A DNA stretch of 64,000 nucleotides from DATKRB01 sp963794215 (GCA_963794215.1 CAWCCQ010000008.1:1-64000); one strand, 5' to 3'; shown: positions 1 to 7,929, numbered from the stretch's first letter. Notes: generated by a model from the sequence alone, not told the origin. Made by a program: numbers and translations.

Positions 1-274
1 GCCGGTACTCGGCCAGCGTCTTGGGAGATCGGCCGACGGCCTCAATGTGCGCGAACCACTGGTCGAGTAGCGCATCGAAGGTCGTTGCGGTCGATCCATG
101 GCGACCCTCGGCCACTTCGGTCATCAGTCGGGCCCGGATCCTTCGAGCCTCGGCAATGCCCTTTCGGGTCGTTCGGCTCACCTGTTTGATCCGGGTCGTG
201 GCAGGATCGCGCGCTACGTGCACTCGTACTTCCCAAACGCCGGGCGACTTCTCGCGGATGCCCTTGTCGGCCAT
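1..274 (-). CDS. Tyrosine integrase, N-terminal part (runs off the left edge)
   Basis: The minus strand reads openly from an ATG at 274 to the window edge. The product begins MADKGIREKSPGVWEVRV and later has a TRKGIAEARRIRARL stretch and TFDALLDQWFAHIEAVGRSP, the usual N-terminal Arm/SAM-like arrangement of phage and ICE tyrosine integrases. The catalytic domain lies outside the window. The gene starts 65 bp left of the 39-bp tRNA-derived repeat at 339, which is the same arrangement as the integrase at 12326-13465 beside the second repeat copy. It therefore belongs to a separate element lying to the left. Confidence 0.8.
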   Translation of the reverse strand, partial: MADKGIREKSPGVWEVRVHVARDPATTRIKQVSRTTRKGIAEARRIRARLMTEVAEGRHGSTATTFDALLDQWFAHIEAVGRSPKTLAEYR

Positions 275-338
275 GTCCGAGAGTATAGATGGGATGGAGA
301 TGGGATAGGCTAGAGCGCGGAAATAAAAAGACCAGGCC

Positions 339-377
339 AGCCCCCGTGGCCGAGTGGATTAGGCGACGGACTTCTAA
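339..377 (+). repeat. att core, copy 1 (tRNA-Arg(UCU) 5' half)
   Basis: These 39 bases are identical to 13567-13605. They begin AGCCCCCGTGGCCGAGTGG and end at the anticodon loop CTTCTAA, which carries anticodon TCT. No 3' half follows: the acceptor partner CGGGGGC is absent, so this is not a functional tRNA. The copy separates the left element's integrase from the next element and is best read as an attL/attR junction between two tandem integrations. Confidence 0.85.
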
Positions 378-495
378 AGCGTGCCGAGTCTTCCCGCTGG
401 GTAACGATAGTTACGAATAGCGTGCTCTGCTTGCACTTTCGAGCGGTGCCACATGCAAACATGGGGTCGATTTCGAGCGTGAAGTTGCCACGAAG

Positions 496-909
496 TTGCT
501 ACGTGCTCTGACCATCCAAGAGCCCTACGCCGGCTTGATCTTGCACGGCGTGAAGGACGTAGAGAACCGAACGTGGCGCACGTCCTACCGAGGTCCGCTT
601 CTCATTCACGTTGCCAAGCGGCGCAGAGGCGCACCGATGAACGGAGTGCCTCCGCTCACGCCGCAGACCATCGCAGGCATGGTGCAGTTGGTGGACATCG
701 TTCGGGATGCGGAGAGCGCATGGGCGCTGGACGGGCAGTGGCATTGGCTGCTCGCCGATCCGGTGTTGTTTGAGCGGCCGGTGCCGTGCCCGGGGCGAAC
801 CTTCTTGTGGACGCCGCCGGCTGACGTTCTGGCCGAGATCACCGGTCGTCCAGAATCCCCTCGGCCACGCTGCGAAAGGCGATCCCCAGACCGGCCACCG
901 CCCCGCTGA
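496..909 (+). CDS. ASCH-domain protein
   Basis: The product is 137 aa. It opens LRALTIQEPYAGLILHGVKD followed by VENRTWRTSYRGPLLIHVAK, the signature of the ASCH fold, a PUA-like beta-barrel thought to bind RNA or modified nucleotides. ASCH proteins are common in phages and mobile elements. The start is a TTG at 496, the only good in-frame start before the motif. The basic, Pro/Arg-rich tail after about residue 118 is not part of the domain and overlaps the convergent membrane-protein gene by about 70 nt. It is the first gene inside the element. Its substrate cannot be inferred. Confidence 0.75.
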   Translation: MLRALTIQEPYAGLILHGVKDVENRTWRTSYRGPLLIHVAKRRRGAPMNGVPPLTPQTIAGMVQLVDIVRDAESAWALDGQWHWLLADPVLFERPVPCPGRTFLWTPPADVLAEITGRPESPRPRCERRSPDRPPPR

Positions 910-1303
910 CAGAGACCGTCACCCACCAGCCGGGTGTATGTGGCTCGATGGGCGGACCATGGCCGAACACGTCTCCCTTGCTGTGAGTGGCGGGGAAGAA
1001 CACGCCCAGGACAGAGACCACTAACAGGACGAATACCAGAACGAACAAAGCGTTCGTCGGCGCCGTTGTCGTATTGTTCAAGCGACCAGTCAGAACGATC
1101 AAAGTCATCAGGACCACGCACTCGACCGCCATGAACGCTGCTCGCACGTCTTGGCGCATAGGGAGTCCGCCGAGCGTGAGCGTCAGGGCGACGGATGCGC
1201 CGCCAACGGCCAGCACCGACCCGCAGTCACGTATCCACCTCACCATGGTCCTGTCGGATCGAGTCAGGCCTTCGTGCTGGACTTCCAAGGTCGCTTGGGT
1301 CAT
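839..1303 (-). CDS. Small four-helix membrane protein
   Basis: The product is 154 aa from the ATG at 1303 (MTQATLEVQHEGLTRSD). Four hydrophobic segments are visible: VLAVGGASVALTLTLGG, an AAFMAVECVVLMTLIVL segment, ALFVLVFVLLVVSVLGVFF, and WWVTVSVSGAVAGLGIAF near the end. There is no recognisable enzymatic motif. The open frame extends upstream to 1606, but that part overlaps the start of the divergent gene and looks non-coding. It may act in superinfection immunity or host-envelope interaction, as small membrane proteins at element edges sometimes do; that is speculation. Confidence 0.6.
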   Translation of the reverse strand: MTQATLEVQHEGLTRSDRTMVRWIRDCGSVLAVGGASVALTLTLGGLPMRQDVRAAFMAVECVVLMTLIVLTGRLNNTTTAPTNALFVLVFVLLVVSVLGVFFPATHSKGDVFGHGPPIEPHTPGWWVTVSVSGAVAGLGIAFRSVAEGILDDR

Positions 1304-1429
1304 GTCCGCACACGCTACTGACCGGATGTGGCCAAGCGATGTAACCGGGAGTCCCGAGCCTCGCTGACCGCCGAGTGTGCCTCCTTGAGCATCCAACCAG
1401 CCCGATTGAGCTGGGATCAGACTGGGGAC

Positions 1430-1978
1430 GTGCTCGAACGCAAACCGGCATGGAGTGCGGTGGGACTCGCCGTAATGGCGGCTGGCCTCGTTGGGGCTGT
1501 TCTCTTTTGGTCTGACTCGAAGCATTCGACATGGGAACTCGGGCTTGCCATTGTCACTTCGGTGCTCATCCCCATTGGGCTCTACTGGGCGATCGCCGCC
1601 CTGCAAGGGTGGTGGCCGTTCTACTCGTGGTCACCGGTGCCAATCGGTCGGCTCTGGTGGACCGCCGCGACGAGCGCCTCCGCTTCGGTGGTCACGGTCA
1701 CAACATGGACTACGGAGATCATCAAGGCGAAGTTCGGCGTGCCCGGAAATTGGATCGACGTGACCGAGACCCTTCGCAAGAACGTGGTGGGGGGACAGGT
1801 CCACATGATGGCGACGTTGGAAGGTTTAGGGCTCGACGCTCAATCGGACCCAGCGTTCGGCATCGTCAAGGTGCTGCGGGTGGCGTATCGATCCAATACC
1901 CGACGGGTCTGGCGGGTCGAGTACAAGGAGGGCGGCACCGTCCAGCTGCCACTCGGAGGTTTCGAGCCAGGTGGTTAG
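1430..1978 (+). CDS. Membrane-anchored protein with a DUF3395-like C-terminal domain
   Basis: Two membrane segments (about residues 10-25 and 32-52, numbered from the GTG at 1430) precede a soluble domain with KFGVPGNWIDVTETLRKNVV, GLGLDAQSDPAFGIVKVLRV and a final VEYKEGGTVQLPLGG. That pattern resembles the DUF3395 domain found at the C-terminus of some DnaJ-like proteins. The frame opens at 1328, but that start would overlap the divergent gene's upstream region. GTG 1430 or TTG 1406 are equally plausible starts. The 3' end overlaps the convergent gene by 4 nt. The function is unknown. Confidence 0.6.
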   Translation: MLERKPAWSAVGLAVMAAGLVGAVLFWSDSKHSTWELGLAIVTSVLIPIGLYWAIAALQGWWPFYSWSPVPIGRLWWTAATSASASVVTVTTWTTEIIKAKFGVPGNWIDVTETLRKNVVGGQVHMMATLEGLGLDAQSDPAFGIVKVLRVAYRSNTRRVWRVEYKEGGTVQLPLGGFEPGG

Positions 1979-2271
1979 GGAAGTTCTCCCATGTCGTCAG
2001 TTGGTGCTGTCTCCCGTGCTTCGGGGTAGGGCATGAAGCGTTCCTCACCGGCGTCCCACCGCTGGGCCGAGTGGCAACTCGACGCATACGACTTGCCGGG
2101 CCGACTCTCGCACACCACGATCTCGTCGTCGTCGGGCCGGACAGTCTCGGTCCGAAGCACGCCCTGGCACTGGAACGTCCCGCAATCCCACTTGTAGGCC
2201 ACCGAGAAAGAGTAACGCCGGGCGTCCCACGGAAGTACGCCACGTCCCGTTGGCGTCTCACCACACAACAT
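1975..2271 (-). CDS. Hypothetical protein with scattered cysteines
   Basis: The product is about 98 aa from the ATG at 2271 (MLCGETPTGRGVLPWDARRY); an ATG at 2295 is an alternative. It is acidic at the C-terminus and contains WDCGTFQCQGVL and VVCESRPGKSYASSCH, possibly a metal-binding cysteine set. No family is recognised. Its upstream and start region carries three copies of an 8-bp motif, TGGCGTAC, that may be an operator. Confidence 0.45.
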   Translation of the reverse strand: MLCGETPTGRGVLPWDARRYSFSVAYKWDCGTFQCQGVLRTETVRPDDDEIVVCESRPGKSYASSCHSAQRWDAGEERFMPYPEARETAPTDDMGELP

Positions 2272-2306
2272 GGTTGGCGTACGATGCATAGGCACAAGTG
2301 GCGTAC
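2235..2306. promoter_or_regulatory. Cluster of three TGGCGTAC motifs
   Basis: The motif occurs at 2235-2242 (as the complement GTACGCCA), 2275-2282 and 2299-2306. It occurs again at 11910-11921 as a perfect 12-bp palindrome, TGGCGTACGCCA. The cluster lies across the start of the minus-strand gene at 2271, and the palindrome lies in the other main non-coding gap of the element. This could be an operator family for an element-encoded regulator. No repressor gene was recognised, so the role is inferred. Confidence 0.35.
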
Positions 2307-2583
2307 TCCACGAGCGTTTGATTGCCCTGACCTGCTACGACGGCGCACGGACGTGTTACGTCTCGTGTTACACTGGAGGGACATTCGTCTTCCGTCCGCT
2401 CAAGCGGATGAGTAGAACACCCGCCCGGAGCTGAGAACCTGCAGCCCGGCCGCAGCGGAACCGACCGCCGGACAAGCGACCAGGGTTCGGAATCGCCACT
2501 GGCGCAACCGACCCGGCACGTCCGAGCCACTCCACCTGGAGCAGCGATTCCCCACGAGGACGCCGCCGGGGGAGGGGTGTCAG

Positions 2584-2730
2584 ATGGCACCTGGGAGTTG
2601 TCAGTGCTGTGGAAGAAGGCTGACCGGTCGGCAACGCACGTCGTGTTCCAACGCCTGTCGGCAATGGCTGTACCGAGCGCGCCGTCTGGCGGCACGGATG
2701 GAACAGACGATGGAGGAGACGACAAAGTGA
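2584..2730 (+). CDS. Small zinc-finger protein (48 aa)
   Basis: A compact frame from ATG 2584 to TGA 2730 encodes MAPGSCQCCGRRLTGRQR followed by a CSNACRQWLYRAR segment. The CxCC and CxxxC pairs look like one zinc site, followed by a basic helix. A GGGGGAGGGG ribosome-binding site lies just upstream. The stop overlaps the GTG start of the next gene (GTGA at 2727-2730), so the two are translationally coupled. Similar tiny Cys-rich basic proteins accompany replication genes in actinobacterial mobile elements. It probably binds DNA or RNA. Confidence 0.7.
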   Translation: MAPGSCQCCGRRLTGRQRTSCSNACRQWLYRARRLAARMEQTMEETTK

Positions 2731-4034
2731 CGCAGACAGACGCAAGGCAGCACGTGCTGCAAATCGGGGATCGTGTGTGGGCTCCGCGCTACACCGGGAT
2801 GACCTGCACGGTGTCCGAGGTGGTACGGGACAGTTTCGGCCAGCTCAAGGTGCGCATTACGGCGCCGGGGCAGAACACGCCCTGGTTGGTGGCATTGGAT
2901 GCCCTGCAGCTCGAAGACGATCCCAGCGCCGAGTTGGTCATCAGCCCGGCTCTCATCGAAGAGATGGAAGTCGCCGAGAAGGAAGCCAAGCGTCGGGAGT
3001 GGGTTGAGAATCTCCGCCGTGCGGATGAGGCAAGGCAAGAAGCCTTGGAAGCGAACCCGCTCTGGGCGAGTCTCGTCACCGCCGACAGGCCGCCTGATGA
3101 CATGCCCGTCCTGGTACGGCACGGCAAGTTCGTCATCCCATCACACGTCGTAGTTGGCGTGATCGGGAAGAAGTCGGCCGGCAAGTCCTACCTGACCGGC
3201 GATCTTGCCTGCTCGTTGGCGACCGGCGTTCCGTGGTTGGGTGCGGACTTCCAGGTTGAACCGTTGCGGGTGGTGTACCTGCAACTGGAGGACCAGCCCA
3301 ACCGAGGACACAACCGAGTCATGGCGTGGTGTTTGGAGCACGGCGTGGACCCCGAGGCGCTGATGGCCTCGCCCCAGCACCAGAGAAACAAGTTGTGGTG
3401 GCATCGCCCTCAGAACCTGGACTTCATCCCACATGGTGACCAAGAGCTGTCGTCGGGCGTGGCCCATCTCCTCCAGTTCATCGATCTGGTAGGCGCCGAT
3501 GTGGTCGTTCTCGACAACCTGACCACGCTGCTCGGCCGGGCCGGGCACATGAGTCCAGGCGCTATCGGGGCCGTTTGGGAGAGCTTCCGAGCAATCACCT
3601 ACTCGGGGACCTCGGTCATCTTGTTGGGGCACACCAACGCCCACGACGACCCGGACCCAGTTGGGCAGGGCACGCAGGGCACGCAGCTCGACGCCACCAT
3701 CCACGTGCAGGACCACGGCAACAGAGGGCGAACGGCCACCATGGCTCGAGACAAGGACAGTGCCGGACATCCCGTGCTGCCGTTTGTCATCGAGGATTCG
3801 AAGCAGTGGGACGAGGATCGACAGGACTGGGTTGGTGTGGTGCGATCCAAGCCATCGTTGGCTGCGAAGGTCCGAGAAGTCCAAGCAGCTCTCCGGGAGG
3901 AGAACGGTGGCGAGGAGCCATCCGCCACCGCCGTCTGGAAGCGCGTCGGCGGTCGCCGAGCGGACGTTTTTGCCGCCGTCAAAGCGCTTGAGGCACCGGT
4001 ACCCGGCCCCGGTACCGATGGAACCGGTGAATGA
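2727..4034 (+). CDS. RepA-like AAA (AAA_25) ATPase
   Basis: The product is about 435 aa. The Walker A motif is VIGKKSAGKSYL (about residues 147-158), Walker B is DVVVLDNLTTLLG, and a later ILLGHTNAHDDPD carries a sensor-like polar residue. This is the layout of AAA_25/RepA-type hexameric helicases used by plasmids, phages and ICEs for replication. The N-terminal 130 residues include a small beta domain and a charged helix. I chose GTG 2727, preceded by GGAGGAG and overlapping the upstream zinc-finger gene; the frame is open back to 2577. An imperfect hairpin follows the gene and may relate to replication or termination. Confidence 0.75.
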   Translation: MTQTDARQHVLQIGDRVWAPRYTGMTCTVSEVVRDSFGQLKVRITAPGQNTPWLVALDALQLEDDPSAELVISPALIEEMEVAEKEAKRREWVENLRRADEARQEALEANPLWASLVTADRPPDDMPVLVRHGKFVIPSHVVVGVIGKKSAGKSYLTGDLACSLATGVPWLGADFQVEPLRVVYLQLEDQPNRGHNRVMAWCLEHGVDPEALMASPQHQRNKLWWHRPQNLDFIPHGDQELSSGVAHLLQFIDLVGADVVVLDNLTTLLGRAGHMSPGAIGAVWESFRAITYSGTSVILLGHTNAHDDPDPVGQGTQGTQLDATIHVQDHGNRGRTATMARDKDSAGHPVLPFVIEDSKQWDEDRQDWVGVVRSKPSLAAKVREVQAALREENGGEEPSATAVWKRVGGRRADVFAAVKALEAPVPGPGTDGTGE

Positions 4035-4071
4035 CTGAGAGAGTCCCAGGTCAAAGCCGTGCTGCACCCGT

Positions 4072-4130
4072 ACCGGTACCCAACCCATACACATAGCTGA
4101 AAGCTATGTATGGGTGGGGGGTACCGGTCG
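4072..4130 (+). repeat. Long imperfect inverted repeat (candidate origin or structured RNA)
   Basis: Outer arms ACCGGTACC and GGTACCGGT and inner arms (ACCCATAC..ATAGCT / AGCTATGTATGGGT) pair around a GAA loop with a 2-nt bulge, giving a hairpin of about 59 nt. It sits directly after the RepA-like gene. There is no U-tract, so a simple terminator is unlikely. A replication origin or a structured 3' UTR fits the position. Confidence 0.45.
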
Positions 4131-4209
4131 GGGGTGCCGGATGACCCGAAGAAAAAGAAGGAAGAAGTGGTTGGCCCCAGGCCGAAAGCCGGGGTGCAAG
4201 ATGGTAGAA

Positions 4210-4235
4210 TATGTATGCGGTGTACCGCATACATA
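4210..4235. promoter_or_regulatory. Perfect 11-bp inverted repeat, probable operator
   Basis: Arms TATGTATGCGG and CCGCATACATA are exact complements separated by TGTA. The repeat overlaps a possible -10 box TAGAAT (4205-4210) and ends 14 bp before the ATG at 4250. This is where a dimeric repressor would block the operon. The inner half-site shares CTATGTATG with the hairpin at 4072-4130. Confidence 0.5.
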
Positions 4236-4249
4236 GGCGAAGGAGCAAG

Positions 4250-4405
4250 ATGGCGATTTCAATCTTCTACGACACGGAAACGCAGGGATCGTGGGTGGGG
4301 CCAGGGCCGTTGGACCGGTCCAAGATGACTCCGGAGATGCGCGAGTTCAGCAAGAACTGGATCGAGCTGCCGGACTACCTGTTCCACAGTCACAAGGACG
4401 CCTGA
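4250..4405 (+). CDS. Small hypothetical protein (51 aa)
   Basis: The ATG at 4250 follows a GAAGGAG ribosome-binding site and the perfect inverted repeat. The product begins MAISIFYDTETQGSWVGPG and is acidic and aromatic. Its stop overlaps the next start by one base (TGATG). No family is recognised. Confidence 0.55.
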   Translation: MAISIFYDTETQGSWVGPGPLDRSKMTPEMREFSKNWIELPDYLFHSHKDA

Positions 4406-4722
4406 TGGCGATGGTGAGCGGGAATGCCGGTCTGAGCCTGGCAACTGACCATGGCGGTTTCGATGGCTATGAGCGAGACCCGGTGGTGGTGGCTGCCTTC
4501 CCAGCTACGGGATGGAACGTGCGTTACGAGGATCAGGCGGGCGTGCACCTGTACCCCGTCGCCGGCTGGGCCGTGTTTGATGATGGCAGCGTGACCGGCA
4601 TCGAGATCAACTCTGATGAGGCCAGCTTGACTGGTGACGCTGATCATCCTTTCTTCGCCAGCAATGCCGTGGGATACGAGCCAGATGGTGGATGGCCACA
4701 GGGTGAGACGACGGCCGCCTGA
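4405..4722 (+). CDS. Hypothetical protein (105 aa)
   Basis: It is coupled to the upstream gene through TGATG at 4403-4407. The product (MAMVSGNAGLSLATDHGGF) is acidic with VVVAAFPATGWNVRY and VAGWAVFDDGSVTGIEIN strands, suggesting a small beta fold. No cysteines, membrane segments or known motif were found. It is followed by a small GC-rich hairpin at 4746. Confidence 0.5.
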   Translation: MAMVSGNAGLSLATDHGGFDGYERDPVVVAAFPATGWNVRYEDQAGVHLYPVAGWAVFDDGSVTGIEINSDEASLTGDADHPFFASNAVGYEPDGGWPQGETTAA

Positions 4723-5029
4723 GCGGTGTGCTACGGCACGGGTACGGGGCCTACAAGGCCCCTGTGAGGCGCTCAATGACCGTCGTGCTCCCGTTGGGCT
4801 GTTCGGCCGTCTGCGGGGGTTAGAACGGCGCTGAGAGCTGATGCACCTGAGGCCACGCTGATACAGGGCATCCGCATCTGTACAGAGGCCCGGGAGGCAA
4901 CACCTTTTGGCGCGCCAGGCACGACCCCGTCTGGCGTGCGCGTCGACTCGCGAAATTCCAACATCGCTCAGGCCAGGACTTTTGTACATCACTCAGGGCG
5001 TCTTAGCGGCGCCGAGAAGGAGACGAACC
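4723..5029. other. Non-coding gap with a GC-rich hairpin
   Basis: GGGGCCT-ACA-AGGCCCC at 4746-4762 forms a tight 7-bp stem but has no T-tract, so it is a weak candidate terminator. No gene is supported in the rest. The GAAGGAG ribosome-binding site of the next gene lies at the right end. Confidence 0.4.
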
Positions 5030-5569
5030 ATGCCCGAAGACGAGGGCAAGCAGCACCGGGAGTATGACCGACTGTGGCGGCGGCTGTGGCGCAAAGTCCA
5101 CGGCGACGAAGAGAACGAGGGACGCCGGAAGGCAGCGAAAGCAGACCGCCGAGTCGAGGAGGAGGAAGAGGAGGCGGCCGAAGCCCGGATGCGGCGTTGG
5201 AAGCATCTTGGCGACCAGGCACACGAGCTGCTGCGCCTCCTCGACAATGTTGGCGGCTTCATGCAGGCGACCGTGGACGACCTGGAGGTGCTCTACGCCA
5301 CGCCGCCCAACCCGTTCCCCACCTCGGACACGTACCGGGAATGGCTGATCGGCCAGTTCGAACTGGACATGGAGGGGGCACAGGGGCGGGCCGGACGTCG
5401 GATGGCCCGATTCAGCGAGCTCCAGACCGAGCTGCTCGCCCTGGAGAGGCAAGACGACCGCTTCGAGCTGGAACCGCTGTTTCGACAGGGGCCCTGGTGG
5501 TGGAGCAAGCTTGCCGACCTCCGTGACTGGACGCCTCCGCCGCAGGAGGAATGGGCGATCGGAGCGTGA
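5030..5569 (+). CDS. Charged helical hypothetical protein (179 aa)
   Basis: The ATG at 5030 follows GAAGGAG. Residues 1-65 are very rich in Lys, Arg and Glu, including RRVEEEEEEAAEARMRRW, and should form a long coiled coil. The remainder (LLRLLDNVGGFMQATVDDL, then PFPTSDTYREWLIGQFELD) looks globular and helical. No known family is recognised. It overlaps the next gene by GTGA or 19 nt depending on the start chosen there. It may be a DNA-packaging, scaffold or replication accessory protein of the element; this is not demonstrable. Confidence 0.5.
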   Translation: MPEDEGKQHREYDRLWRRLWRKVHGDEENEGRRKAAKADRRVEEEEEEAAEARMRRWKHLGDQAHELLRLLDNVGGFMQATVDDLEVLYATPPNPFPTSDTYREWLIGQFELDMEGAQGRAGRRMARFSELQTELLALERQDDRFELEPLFRQGPWWWSKLADLRDWTPPPQEEWAIGA

Positions 5570-6222
5570 GGCGGTTCCGGCTCCGTCCAGGCACCCGACT
5601 TTGCATCTCCTGCTCGGAGGAGTGGGCGCTCGGCTCCCCACTGCGGTGCCCTCGGTGTGCATCGAGCCGGGTGCTACGGCTCGGACATGACCCGTTCCCG
5701 TCCTTTCGGCCCGTAGATGGCCCGTTGCCAAACGACGGTCGATACGTCGGCGAGGCCTTGGACGATGCCCGCCATGCCACAGCCGACGCCTGGGCTGCGT
5801 CCCGAGGGCATCGCCTTCCGAGCCCCGTCAGCGGCCGACTGGCCGAGCTGGTGTACCCGGTGGACACACTTTCTGCCGACCGTCGAGCCCGCAGAACGAA
5901 GCGCAGAACCTCCTCCGAGGGGGAGTACAACCGGCAGGCTCCCGGCTCGTCTGGCTGGCGGTCGGTGTCCCTGGACGCTCCCAGAGTGAATGTCTCGCCA
6001 CAGCATGGTGACCGCCCCCCTCTTCCTGCCCCCGTCCCCGATGGGGAGCGATGTGCCAATGCTGGCTGCCCGGGGCGCGCACATCGTCGCCGCCTGATCC
6101 ACGGCAAGACCGTCCGCATCTGCAACAGATGTGCGGAGTACCACCGTCGACACCGGCATCTGCCTGATGCACACCTCAACGAGCGGGCCCGAGCACGGGT
6201 CGGGGATTTATTACCGGGGTAA
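5566..6222 (+). CDS. Protein with two zinc-ribbon motifs
   Basis: Near the N-terminus CISCSEEWALGSPLRCPRC gives a CxxC..CxxC ribbon. Near the C-terminus ERCANAGCPGRAHRRRL and VRICNRCAEYHRRH give a second zinc site followed by basic residues. The middle is Arg/Ser/Pro-rich and probably disordered. The start is either GTG 5566, overlapping the previous stop as GTGA (the pattern this element favours), or ATG 5551 just after GGAGGA. The length is 218-223 aa. It is likely a nucleic-acid-binding protein of unknown role. Confidence 0.5.
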   Translation: MRRFRLRPGTRLCISCSEEWALGSPLRCPRCASSRVLRLGHDPFPSFRPVDGPLPNDGRYVGEALDDARHATADAWAASRGHRLPSPVSGRLAELVYPVDTLSADRRARRTKRRTSSEGEYNRQAPGSSGWRSVSLDAPRVNVSPQHGDRPPLPAPVPDGERCANAGCPGRAHRRRLIHGKTVRICNRCAEYHRRHRHLPDAHLNERARARVGDLLPG

Positions 6223-6289
6223 TAGCTCGCGGACCAGCGCGTTTGCCACTTCCTGTATGAGGGGAGAGACGGGAACCGGGAGACGCGCA

Positions 6290-6490
6290 TTGACACCACG
6301 ACACAGACTGCTTTACGAGCTCGACAGTTACTCGGTGCTGACCGATACGTTCACCCAGCGGTTGGTCACACGCCAGGAGGCGGCATTGGGTCGAATCGAG
6401 GCTGCCTATCGCGAGGCGCTGGTGGCCGGGCAACTTACTGCGGACGAGGCAGCGGACATCGCCGACTTTCTTGATCTGTTGGCAGCATGA
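6290..6490 (+). CDS. Small helical hypothetical protein (66 aa)
   Basis: A TTG start at 6290 sits 7-8 nt after GGGAG. The product, from LTPRHRLLYELDSYSV to TADEAADIADFLDLLAA, is amphipathic. An in-frame ATG at 6257 lacks a ribosome-binding site. The stop overlaps the next start (ATGA). Confidence 0.5.
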   Translation: MTPRHRLLYELDSYSVLTDTFTQRLVTRQEAALGRIEAAYREALVAGQLTADEAADIADFLDLLAA

Positions 6491-6687
6491 GCGACTCACG
6501 TCCGATCGTCGCGCCACCCACCCGGGCTCGAAAGTCCCCGGCGGAGCGCGGCCCCACGAGCGAGCGTCTCATGCGGGAACTCCAGCTCGACATCGATGAG
6601 GGTCAGATCATCCACGAGGAGCGGGTGATCGCCATCTTGACGCTGCGGGCCTTGGAACGTGTGGCGACCGCCCTCGAAGCCAAGTGA
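6487..6687 (+). CDS. Small hypothetical protein (66 aa)
   Basis: The start ATG overlaps the previous stop as ATGA at 6487-6490. A disordered basic N-terminus (SDSRPIVAPPTRARKSPAER) precedes a helix, VIAILTLRALERVATALEAK. The paired small genes ahead of the head-gene remnants could be regulatory or scaffold factors. No family is recognised. Confidence 0.5.
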   Translation: MSDSRPIVAPPTRARKSPAERGPTSERLMRELQLDIDEGQIIHEERVIAILTLRALERVATALEAK

Positions 6688-6849
6688 TGGGCCGTTGCAA
6701 GTCGCATCGCCAGTAAGATCGGCCCGCCCCGTAGACAACGCAAGATGGACGCAAACGCCAGGAACGGAGTGCGGTTGTGCAGCGTGACCGAGACACGGGA
6801 ACGCTGACCTTCGACTACACCCGATTGACCGAAGGATGGAGGTTCACAA

Positions 6850-7461
6850 GTGATGATGCGCAACCCTGGCGCCGAGGTGCCAAGCGACTACGTCAAGCGC
6901 CTACCGGCGAAGAAGACGATCCCCGAGGACGAGGCACTGCGGCTGCTTTGCACGCCCGACGAAGATCGCGCAATACGAGCGCAGGGTGGCCGAACATGCG
7001 CAGCATCAGCCTTTCAGGTTGACCCGTGGGCATCGGATCAAGCCGGAATTGGAGCAGCGGGTGCCGCCGACGCTGGACGTTTCGCATGCCCGTGGACGGT
7101 TGGAGGTGTTGATCCAATACGGCCTCGTCAAGGGCGAGACACGTGCCCGGCACCGGCACCCGCACCATCACCGGCTCCGTAATGCGGAAGAGGAGGCGCG
7201 CGGGAGCGGATGGTCGCTGAGCGCCAAACACCGCCGAGCCGCTGATCGCCATCACTGACGAGTTCGGTGTTGAGCACATGGTGCCTCGCCCCGAGGCGAG
7301 TGCGTTCGCCGAGAAGGTAATGGCGGCCCGACGTGCCATCGCACGGGAAACGCTGCGAAGACTGACCCTGAACAGTATGACGAGGTTGCCGCGCTGCGGG
7401 CCGAGGTCGAGGAGCTGAAGAAGGACGGGGACGCAAGCCGCGCCACCGGATGAGCAAGTCC
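6850..7461 (+). pseudogene. Frameshifted phage head-region gene
   Basis: GTG 6850 (or ATG 6853) follows GGAGG. Coding continues through at least three frames: PSDYVKRLPAKKTIPEDEAL, then KIAQYERRVAEHAQHQ and VPPTLDVSHARGRLEVLIQY, then LIAITDEFGVEHMVPRP, and finally EYDEVAALRAEVEELKKDGD before TGA at 7459-7461. The closing coiled coil and the position before the capsid gene suggest a head-associated or scaffold protein. Reading-frame changes occur near 6965, 7125 and 7368. Decay or sequencing indels could explain them. Confidence 0.5.
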
Positions 7462-7929
7462 GACGCAGAGGCGCCGGCAGAGAGAGCATAATGAGTACAG
7501 CAAGAGTAACAACTCGAACAAGAACTTCAGCTGCGGCGATTGCAAAGGTTGGATCGAGCAAGTGTCTTCACGTAACACCGCCGAAGGCATGGACAACGTG
7601 GCTGACAAGCTGCGTCGACAACCGTGAATGTCAGCTCAACCGAGCAGCCGATCTTGACCAGCCGCCGACCACGGACAGATGGACGACGAGACGTTAGGAA
7701 GTTCAACGGCGCCGTACAGCGTGCCGAAACGTACGACCGGCAAGCAAAGGTCGCCGAACGAGCTGCCGCGGAAAAGCACGCTGCGGCTGCCGTCAAGGTC
7801 CGATACCGAACCACGCACGTACGGATACGGCTCGCCACATCTCGTACTTCGTTGACTTGCGGCTTCAGGCTACCCGACCTCTCCTTGCGGACTGCTGCCG
7901 AGAAAAGCGCTTGACCGACACGCTCGGAG
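7462..7929 (+). pseudogene. Decayed coding stretch before the capsid gene
   Basis: Short coding-like pieces occur in different frames. One has a CxxC motif (NFSCGDCKGWIEQVSSRN, ending at about 7625). Another is an Ala/Lys-rich helix (AVQRAETYDRQAKVAERAAA, about 7710-7770) within the open frame 7624-7914. None has a convincing start, and frames change abruptly. It is probably the remains of one or two head genes. Confidence 0.35.

Noticed and set aside
339..420. Intact tRNA-Arg gene at the first 39-bp repeat
   Set aside because: Only the 5' half to the anticodon loop is present. No anticodon 3' stem, T arm or acceptor partner (CGGGGGC) follows in the next 80 bases, and the same is true at 13567.
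1531..2415. 294-residue plus-strand ORF
   Set aside because: It is the +1 shadow of the membrane protein at 1430-1978 and continues over the minus-strand gene; composition is Arg-rich and no domain or start is seen.
3141..4094. 317-residue minus-strand ORF
   Set aside because: It is an antisense shadow of the RepA-like gene, with no motifs and no ribosome-binding site.
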